Positions 53,155 through 62,500 of a stretch of 64,000 nucleotides of DNA are shown in pieces. The stretch's first letter is position 1. Each line of letters starts with the position of its first letter. The translations under genes were made by a program, and so were the position numbers. The stretch is from Cladocopium goreaui (lineage: Eukaryota > Sar > Dinophyceae > Suessiales > Symbiodiniaceae), in NCBI GenBank assembly GCA_947184155.2, contig CAMXCT020000376.1, forward strand, positions 124,001 through 188,000, given 5' to 3'. A model generated the notes under the pieces. The model did not search any database and was not told where the DNA came from. It was given only the letters and a program-made list of their open reading frames with translations.

Positions 53155-54020
53155 TAAAAGCGTCTGTGTTTAAAAAAGTCTGTATGTAAAAACGTGTGTG
53201 TGTAAAAGCGTCTGTGTGTAAAGCGTCTGTGTGTAAAAGTGTCTGTGTGTAAAGGAGTCTGTGTGTAAAAACTTCCGTGTGTAAAAACTTCTGTGTGTAA
53301 AAACATCTGTGTGTAAAAGGGTCTGTATGTAAAAATTTCTGTGTGGAAAAAAATCTGTGTGTAAAAGGTACGACTGCACAACTATGATCGTGCAATCTGA
53401 AAGTTCCGAGGTGGTTCTTGCGCCAGTTGGGTACCGGCTTGGGTTTTTGATGGATGTTTTTGGTCTTGAAGTAAATCAAATTACTGGAATGTGTTCAGCG
53501 CTGTGCTGTGCACTAAGGTTGGCACTTCTGAGCCACGACGTTTCACTGCGATTTCAAAGCATCATTTCGTGTTGGTATGTGTTGTAAAAGCGTCGTCCTG
53601 TAAAAGCGCCTGTGTGAAACGGGTTTTGTCTATAAAAGCGTCTGTGTGTACAAGAGCCTGTGAGTAAAAGTTTCTGTGTGGAAAAACGTCTTGGTGTAAA
53701 AGCTTCTGCGTGTAAATGTGTCTGTGTGCAAAAAGGGTCTGTGTGTAAAAACGTCTGTGTGTAAAAGTGTCTGTGTGTAAAAACTTCTGTGTGTAAAAAC
53801 CTTTATGTGTAAAAGCGTTTGTGTGTAAAACAATATGTGTGTAAAAGGGTCTGTGTGTAAAAGTGTCCGTGTGTAAAAGCGTCTGTGTGTAAAAGTTTTT
53901 GTGCGTGTAAAAGCGTCTCTTTGTGAAAGCGTCTGTGTGTAAAACTGTCTGTGTCTGTGTGTAAAAACGTCTGTGTGTAAAAGCGTCTCTGTATAAAAAC
54001 GTCTCTGTATGAAAGCGTCG
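53155..54020 (+). repeat. 16-bp GTGTGTAAAAGCGTCT array, interrupted (element C)
   Basis: Two blocks (53155-53370, 53580-54020) of the same 16-bp unit as in A and B, separated by non-repetitive sequence. Confidence 0.85.
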
Positions 54021-54430
54021 CGTTTCTTCACATCCACGGAATGATGGTGCCAAATTTTTTCGGCAATGTGTGTAGGAATTACCATAATAAAATGAAATTA
54101 CACATTTCGTTCGCAGCATCATGGTACCGAGCCTCCTCCTGTGCATTTTTGTTGCTCACATTATATTTCTCCATGTTTTCTTTCTACCCCCCTTTCATTC
54201 TCTCTCTCTCTCTCTCTCTCTTCCCTCTTTCTCTCTGTGGTTGCAAGACACGTGTCATCTGATGTCCTTTACCAAGTACCCTCTTCTTAATCAATCTTAC
54301 TTTTTCACACCATATCTTTCCATAGCTCATATAAAATTCACCAACTATTCACCGACTATCTTTTACGATTACCATCCTCAGAGCTGCTTGAAAAACTGTT
54401 TTTTTCGCTCTCGGGCCAACCGTCGTCTAG

Positions 54431-55450
54431 TTTCAAATTTTTTCCCATAGGCACGTCTATAGGGAACACACTACGAGCGGTGGCGAAAGGTTGTGCGAAC
54501 TGTGGCATGAAACATGTCACCTGAGCGGGAACCCGACCGACTTTGATTGTCAAGAGTCAGGGAACCGGCCCAAAATTATGACATCCGCAAAATGGGTATT
54601 TCAATTGTGGGTTTGTTGACGCCCAAATTTTGCCGTTTATCCAGAACATGATGATCAAACACATTGCAGTATACAAATGCCCGCTGGCAACATTCTTGCT
54701 TGCTGCGGCTGTTTTGGCTGTGGCAAAGTATGTGCACGCATTCTCACACAAAGAAAGGTTGCATTTTTTGTATTCATGTGAAACAACCAGTGAGCACACA
54801 AGTCAGCAGAATTGCTTTTGCAGCATCTGCCCAAAACTAGAAATACACATGTACAGATTATTGAGATGAAATTCATTCACAATAGAAGATGCAAGTGGGA
54901 GTTCCGCTGCAAGTCACATCCAAATCATCGGATCGGGTGCATGCCGCTTTCATGGAGCGGAGTCACTTGCTGTCAGAGTTTAGACGCACCAGACCAGCAA
55001 GAGCTCCCGGGCTTCGCGCAGTGGTGCAAGGAGTGCAAAAATTACAAAATATTGTTGGTGGAATTGTTTCCACATACTTTGCTCTTGCATGCGTGAAAGA
55101 AAACATGGCTTTTGCAAACTTGTGCGGCCGGTGGTTCTTGAAGGAAAATCCTTACTTCATCCCTTTGTGTTCAGGCTCGCTCTTTCCAGGATGTTGTTGG
55201 CAAAGTTTGTAGCATTTGAGGGAGCGAGGTGGCATTCACCCGTTTTCGTTTTTCCGAAAACAAGAATGAATGGTTCCCAGTGATTTCTATGTTTTGTTCA
55301 CCCACATGAAACGGTTTTCAAATCTTCTTAAATCCCCTTTTATCAGGTTGTTGATCGGGCATCCAATAGTGTATGATCCGAACCCATCTCGAGCATTGAA
55401 ACCGTGCATCACCATGACCCAACAAAAGTCATTGGGCCATTGGGATCAAT
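54431..55450. other. Spacer with one weak coding candidate
   Basis: The + strand is open at 54889-55212 (RVHAAFMERSHLLSEFRRTR, then LRAVVQGVQKLQNIVGGIVS). It has a balanced composition and looks protein-like, but no splice sites or family support it. Confidence 0.3.
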
Positions 55451-55760
55451 AAGCATATGTAGAAATATGTGTGTATATGTACATGTACATGTGCACGTGC
55501 ATGGGCATGAAAATGCATACGTATATGTATATGCGGATCTGTATGTGCAGGTGTATGTGTGAGTGTTTGTGGATGTGTATGTGTATGTGTAAGCGTGCGT
55601 TACCATATGCACGTATATGTTAAGGGATTTGGATGTTACACTTGCATTTGTATATGTACATGTGCATATGTAAATGAAAATGTTTATGTTCCTGTACATG
55701 CATGTGTATACGTAGACGTATGAGTATACGTTTATGTATTTTTGTACGCAGATGCCGCAT
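55450..55760 (+). repeat. TATGTGTATG/TACATGTGCA simple repeat
   Basis: Degenerate alternating TATGTRCATGTG units, similar to those at 56085-56400 on the other side of the LINE fragment. Confidence 0.8.
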
Positions 55761-55764
55761 ATGT

Positions 55765-55885
55765 GTATGAATATGGATTCGCACTGGTATTTGTATGAGA
55801 CTTGTGTGAGAAGAAGGTCACAATTTGACGCACGCAAAATGTGTCCAGCCAACCTTCCTCGCCTCTCATCTAACACACGTCTCAT
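55765..55885 (-). pseudogene. LINE reverse-transcriptase 3' region, inverted 5' part
   Basis: Read on the minus strand: VLDERRGRLAGHILRASNCD, then LLLTQVSYKYQ. The R-x-G-x-L-x-GHILR block is characteristic of the C-terminal part of non-LTR retrotransposon polyproteins. It runs away from the plus-strand fragment at 55879, and both contain the same VSY(Q/K) codons at the junction. Confidence 0.65.
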
Positions 55886-56080
55886 ACCAGCCAGATAGTG
55901 CTGAACCCATCGATGTTGGCAAGCGTCGAGTTGGACGCCCTAGACGGCAGTGATTGTTTAGGTTTAAGGTAATCATTCACAACCAGATAAGCCCCACAGA
56001 CTATGATGGGGACCCATTTCAAAACAATAAAGATTCTACGGGCAGCGGGACCAAGGGCAAGCGAAAAATTGGCATTTGTA
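55879..56080 (+). pseudogene. LINE C-terminus and 3' end, direct part
   Basis: Read on the plus strand: VSYQPDSAEPIDVGKRRVGR then PRRQ and a TGA at 55951. The GKRRVGRPR-Q motif is the usual C-terminal signature of this LINE group. About 125 bases of non-coding 3' sequence follow before a simple repeat. Confidence 0.65.
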
Positions 56081-56084
56081 TTCG

Positions 56085-56400
56085 TATTTGTACATATGTA
56101 GAGGTACATGTATGTGTGTATGTATAATATTTTTTTTCCTATGTACAGGTATATGTACATGTATTTGTATGTGTAAATGCAAATATTTATGTACATTGTG
56201 AATGCGTGTGCTCATGTACATGTAGACGTGCATGTGTACATGTATTTGTCCATATGCAGGTGTATGTGCATGTGCCTGTGTATGTGTATGTGTCTGTGTA
56301 TGTGTATGTGCATACGTGTACGGGCACTTGTACGTATATGTAGATGCTTAAGTCGGTGTACGTGTATATGTAAATGCTTATGTATATATATATATATATT
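56085..56400 (+). repeat. TACATGTATGTGTATATG simple repeat
   Basis: Degenerate TATGTGTATGTG/TACATGTA units between the LINE fragment and the first carrier exon, ending in a TA run at 56383-56399. Confidence 0.85.
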
Positions 56401-56501
56401 TGTTTAGATGTACGTATGCATGCATGAATTTATTTACAAATGATTTTGTAGATACTCATGCACATCTAAATTTACTGAATGTTTTTTTCAAACCTTGCAA
56501 G

Positions 56502-56580
56502 GGCATAGCTGTTGGCTGGAACCGCTTTGAAGGTGCGTTTGCTGGAGTAGCATCCGAAACGCTGCTGTTCCCGTTGGACT
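56502..56580 (+). CDS. SLC25 exon: repeat 1, helix 1 (GAFAGVASETLLFPLD)
   Basis: After TTGCAAG the frame reads GIAVGWNRFEGAFAGVASET then LLFPLD. The exon ends GGACT with GCCTCGG as a GC donor; joined to GTCTCAAG at 57022 it restores PLDCLKTR. The start codon is not evident. A small-residue-rich helix followed by P-x-D is typical of the first carrier helix. Confidence 0.75.
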
Positions 56581-59500
56581 GCCTCGGCTCCCAGCGGGCT
56601 CATGGTGTTGTGTTGTGGGGGTGAACCACATCCCATTACCGTTGCAATGGAGTTTTGAATTTTGAAGGAAAATGTCGGAGTTTTCTGACTATGGAAATAA
56701 AACAACGAAGAAATGCATGAAAAAAAAATAATTTGTAAATTGATGAACTATGGATGCCTGACATCCTATTGCCATTTGTAATTTGTGGAGGATTTATCAC
56801 CAACATTGTTGGAGTATGCATAATCTTGAAACACCTGGCGGAACAAACAACATTACACAAACAAATCCATATTATCAAAGGCACTGGATTTTTTCCAACT
56901 GACATTTTTTTTCTGGATTGTAAAACTGGCTGTTTCTGTTGTTTTTTTTTTGTCCCCACACCAACCACCACTGATGAAGTGGATTTGTTATCACCTTTTC
57001 TGTGGGGCACTGCCCTGCCAGGTCTCAAGACTCGCCTTCAAAGTCGGCACGGTTTCATCGAACCTTGATTTCACTGCTGGAGTCGTTCGATTATGATCAG
57101 CCTGAAGAGGAAAACCAACCAATTGATGGTATCCAAGATCAATCATTTTTTTCTTGTAAATCAATCGTTTTCTTGATCATACAATTATCGACTGTTTGAA
57201 TGAACGATTAAGTGTTGTGTTTGCGGACAGGTGTGCACCTGGCTTAACAACTAGACCAGATCTTGCAACGCTCCTCATGCTGACAGAGCCAAGGAGTCCG
57301 GAGGTTTTCGGAACATCTATCGAGGAGTTGGAACCTTAAGTCCAATTGGCGTTTGGAAAATCAATGTGTCAACAATAAGTCAGCTGGTCAGTGAAACCTA
57401 CCACATATCAAGTCAGGTAGTCGGTGGTCACTTGGTTTTCTGGATGTGCTATATTTGCCATCCTATTTTTATTCATTCAGCCTCATGTGTCAGCCTGGGG
57501 CGCAGCTGCAGTTGGTACTTGCTGAGGTTTTCATTTCGATAACTGCTGCAGCTCCCGCCTCCGCAATTTTCTTCTCAACATATGAGACACTTGTTGGCAA
57601 AGGTACATGACCCAGAGAGCGCAGAAAACGGCAGAGAAAGTCACTCGAAAAGCCCAAATTGAGATCCGAAACCATTTGGGTTGATCCACAAATCTTGTAC
57701 CCTATATCATTCACTGGTTGATGATCATTGTCCCAATTAAATGACATTAAATTAGCATTTTGAGAGAAAATCCACCATTTTCAGACACAGATATTTCTAC
57801 TTGCAAATGTTTACGGGACTTCCCAGGCGAATTGAGGCACCACGGTGCTTGGTCACGAGATTGTGGTTTTGATCAACCATTGTTGAGAGTTTTGCGAAAG
57901 AAGTTACATAGGTGAAGACCAGACGGTAGCAGGCAAGGTCCGAAACGCCGTCCAAGGACAACAAAAAAGGCGCTGATGCCTTTTGCGCCTTGATTGCAAG
58001 CAGCAACCAGGTCTGGTTTCAGCCATTCATGCAGCCAGGAGCTATCAGAATATACGTCTCAAAGAAACCACCCATCGACCCCACCTATATATATATAGAG
58101 TTATATATGTACATATTTATTTGAAAGGGCAGAATTGTGACAAAAATGGAAAAACACCAGTTGAAGATAGCAACTTGACCGTTGATGAACTTGGGACCTC
58201 GACTTGTGCAAGATTCGATAGATCCCGGCAACGGTGGTCACGATCACACCCTCCCCTCATATGAATACCTTAAGGCTTTATCGAGACGGGGCCGTGACTT
58301 TCAAATACTTTGAATCTGGACGTTTGGAGTTGGTGGTTGTTTGTTTAAACATAGCTTTTATTCTGCTGCCCTTAGCAATGCCTAGGACAAGAGCAATTCT
58401 GCCGGCACCTCAGAACATAGCGAACTGAAAGGGTCCTTGAGCTCGAGCCTTGCCGCTTAAGTCAGGCTGATTCTGAGCTCTGTCGGTTCAATGACATCTC
58501 CTCAACAACATACCATGTAAGTAAGTGGCTGCAGGCCATGACTTCAACAAATCTCATCCTCCGGAGTGATAGCACGCTACATAGTAGATTCGAATCTCTC
58601 AGGACCCACATCCATGTCCAGATTCCTTTCTTTGCCCACATCAATACCCATATCTTTAACTATATCAATATCCATTTCTTTACCTACATTAAAGTCCATA
58701 CGGTATCTATGTCTATGTATCTATTTCTTTATCTCTACGTCGATATATCTATCTATAGCCATGTGTTCATGCGCAGGGGTGATGATTCGTTTATTCGGAT
58801 GCATACTTCTGGACATTAAAACACAACAGGCTAGCCCCTCTTTATACGATGATGGTTCCAAACCGAATGAACATCCATAAGACATCAGCTATTTTCCACA
58901 CTCACATATACACATATACATGCATATACATACACGTGTATATACATATATACATACATACAGACAAGACCAGACCAGACCAGACCAGACCGTGACCAGA
59001 CCCGCCCAGCCCAGGACAGGACAGACAGACGGACAGACAGACAGACATTCATTCATTCATTCATTCATACATACATGCATGCATGCATGCATACATACAT
59101 ACATACACACATACACACACACACCTACACACAGACACGTACACACACACACATATATATATATATATTATAAATAAATAAATGAATAGATAGATAGATA
59201 GATAAATATAAATATAAATATAATTATAAATATAAATTAAAAAAATATAAAAATAAATAAATAAATATATAAATAAATAAAAAAATAAATAAATATATAA
59301 ATAAAAAAAATAAAAACATAAATAAATAAATAAATATATAAATAAATAAATATATAAATAAATAAATATATAAATAAATAAATACATAAATAAATAAATA
59401 AATATATAAATAAAAAATAAATAAATAAATAAATATATAAATAAATAAATAAATATATAAATAAATAAATACATAAATAAATAAATGAATAAATATATAA

Positions 59501-62500
59501 ATAAATAAATACATAAATAAATAAATACATAAATAAATAAATATATAAATAAATAAATAAATACATAAATAAATAAATACATAAATAAATAAATAAATAC
59601 ATAAATAAATAAATACATAAATAAATAAATAAATATATAAATAAATAAATACATAAATAAATAAATAAATACATAAATAAATAAATAAATATATAAATAT
59701 ATAAATAAATAAATAAATACATAAATAAATAAATAAATACATAAATACATAAATAAATAAATACATAAATAAATAAATAAATACATAAATAAGTAAATAA
59801 ATAAATACATAAATAAATAAATAAATATATAAATAAATAGATAAATACATAAATAAATAAATAAATACATAAATAAACAAATAAATACATAAATGAATAA
59901 ATAAATACATAAATAAATAAATACATACATAAATAAATAAATACATAAATAAATAAATATGTATATATACACATACACATAGCACTCCAAAATGCCATGG
60001 TTGCTTCATGGTGCCTTAGGTCCTGGCCTACTGCGGCATCGGCTTGGTGGCCTCCATCCTGGGTGAACTGGCCGCGGGCATCTGGCGTGTCCCGGTGGAT
60101 TTGGTGAAGCAACGGCAGCAAGCGGGCGGTGGGCAGCGCTTGGGCGCCGTGGTGCAGGGCGTGGTGAGCACACAGGGCTCCATCTTTGTGGCGTCCTTGC
60201 AGGATGGACTGGCAGGATGGTATTTCTCGTTGTTTTTTTTTTAAATGATGAATATGAACATGTTTGTGTTTTGTTGTCTTTTGTTGTTGTTGCTATCAGT
60301 ATTGTTATCAGTATTGTTATTCTTATCATTGTAATAAGAATGACACTGCAGTCAGTGGCATAATGGGCTGATGGGATGGTGGGATCCGCAATGCATTTTT
60401 TTGGCATCCCGCATGTCTTTGATCACTGCCCGGCATGCCCAAACATGCCGAAACAGTAAAAACTAGGGATATCATAGTGCATGAAGTAATTGAAGGCGAT
60501 TCAACATGGGGATGTGTTTTTACATGCTGTTCCACATCATGTGTTCCAGGCATCACTGCTGAGGGATGTGACCCACAGCAGCTTGCAGTTTCCCATGTAT
60601 GTGCCTGGTCCCAACTGGTGAAGCTACCTGGTTGCTGCAGGTGGCCAAGTTGGTTGTAGATTGGAGGTACCTTCGCCCAAAAAGGATATCAAATGACCCG
60701 TTTGCAAACCAGTTTTTAAACCCTTTGTGAACATCAGGGGGAAATAGGGGGAACATCTTTTTCAAGCAGGATTTGTCACCGGAAAAAAGAACAATTTTCC
60801 TCACTGCTCACTGGTACAGCAGAATTTGGCAAATCTCAAGGTGTGCGAGGTCACCAAAGACAGCAAGTGTTGTTTGATGTCAAGCAAGTTGCAGTGAATG
60901 CTTGACTTCTACACTTGTGCAGTATCGTATCGTTTCTGATCTTCTGGCCCAAAACTAGGGTAACTCACCTGAAACGCTGAGAGCCTTCCCGGCACAGCCT
61001 TCCCGTTGTCTCTTTAACGACGATGCGCTTCGTGTTGCTTTTGTGCCTTGTGGCGGTCCATGTCGCCATTCGGACCGACGATCACACACATCATAACCTT
61101 ACGGCACCTGGAAAAGGACAGGGTTGGAGTATTTTGGCCGTGGCGTACCCCCCAAAAAGATAGAACAGTAATTTTCCACTATTCTAGTCGGACCATTTCT
61201 CAGTAGGAAACCACTGGCCAGTTATGTTGTTTTCAAAGCGCTTGTGCCCCAAGAATCAGTTCTTGCAGGGGAACGGAGTTGAAAGGGTTGAAACCCTGGA
61301 GGCGAACCGTGCTATTGTGACAAAATCCCCTTGAGGGAGCAGCCCGAAGGGTGCTGCGCAAAAGGCTTGGAATGTGCCCGGCCACTGGGGCGTGGCCCTC
61401 GGTGCAGGGAATCCACCCTCAAACCACCACCGGAGAAAGGACAGCCACACGACATTTTATGTTGCCAATTCTTCTGGGCCAAAGTTTCTGGGACCTGAAG
61501 TTCCTCCTCCCACCTTGTGCCAAAAGCTTGTGCCAAAGCTTATGCCAAAACCATGGGTTCTGTTAATACCAATTTCCAAGTTGAAACCCTGGAGGAGAAG
61601 CGTGCTACTGTGAGCTCATTCCCTTGAGGGAGCAGCCTGAAGGGTGCTGTGCCAAAGGCTTGGAATGTGCCAAGGTGCCAGGTCGTGGTGCTAGGTGCAG
61701 GACATCCACATTCAAAACACCCACAAAAGGCGGAGTTTGCGAGTGTGCTCACATGGAACGGTGGGAACAGCCTGTTGGCTGCTGTGAAACTGGCTATGCA
61801 TGCACCGTTGTGAAGGGCCGGGGACCCCGTTGCACACGCTCCTACCAGATAGACCAAGCGAAAGGAAAACCATGTCAAAGACGCTGTGGCGACTTGCCAT
61901 GGAATGAACAGCCAGCGCGTTGCTGTGCTGAAGGCTTGATGTGCAACAAAGAGATAAAGGAAAATAGCTACCGCAACCGTTGTCGGCCTCGCATTCAAGC
62001 AAAGTGTCGAAGAAAATGGAGCGAAAGTGTTGACAACACGGAGTGTGGTCACACCTTGGTCTCAGACTCCAAGGTTCTTTGCGGAAGAAAGAACCGCTGT
62101 TGCATCCCATCAGCTGGCACACACAGCAACAAGTCCCAACACGTGGCTTTCGGGCCTGCTGATCAGCCCTTGGAAGCATCCTGCTGCAGTGGCAAAGCAA
62201 AACCATGGAAAGTCGGCGATGTAGAGAAGATGGTTTGTGTAGATTGACCGGTGCCAAGCGGGCCGATTTCTTTCGACCAGCGTGCGCGTCTGCTTCGCAT
62301 TTTGTGGCCCAGTGGTGATTGGAGGTCACCACACTGCAATTTCTGTACGGTGTATCACGTTGGATGATTGAAAAGTGATACTGACCACCACACAGTACGG
62401 TTGCTCACATCGAAAAGTTATGGCGCCACCACTGAGGAATACTTAAAGCTGGTATGTGCCAATCTCAACGAGATCTCAAAGGACTCTTTGCCCACTTGGC

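Larger units (their letters stand above)
52244..54430 (+). mobile_element. Composite tandem-repeat element, copy C (2187 bp)
   Basis: Begins CCCGAGAGCGCCTGCGAAGG and ends ...CGCTCTCGGGCCAACCGTCGTCTAG, with TTT on both sides. Internal order is the same as in copy A: CATCTTCACACC/CATCTGCTGATCTA array (52300-52680), linker TCTCTCTTAAGGCGGGGGCG (about 52700-52735), 72-bp array (52739-53150), GTGTGTAAAAGCGTCT array (53155-53370 and 53580-54020, split by about 210 unique bases), then a tail that differs from that of A and B until the last 25 bases. Array units have diverged from A, but the period and dyads are kept. Confidence 0.75.
57603..60019. other. 2.4-kb intron region of the carrier gene
   Basis: Phase 1 at 57602 and phase 0 at 60020 do not match, so a short unlocated exon probably lies here. 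The region is dominated by simple repeats from 58910. Open stretches at 57930-58060 and 58234-58428 lack carrier motifs. Confidence 0.5.

Noticed and set aside
54889-55212. 108-codon frame as a firm gene
   Set aside because: Looks somewhat protein-like but has no family, acceptor or donor support; recorded only as a weak candidate inside a spacer.
59061-60121. Minus-strand membrane-like proteins (Ile/Tyr/Leu/Phe repeats)
   Set aside because: These are direct translations of the AAAT/ACAT microsatellite, and one also overlaps the real carrier exon on the other strand.
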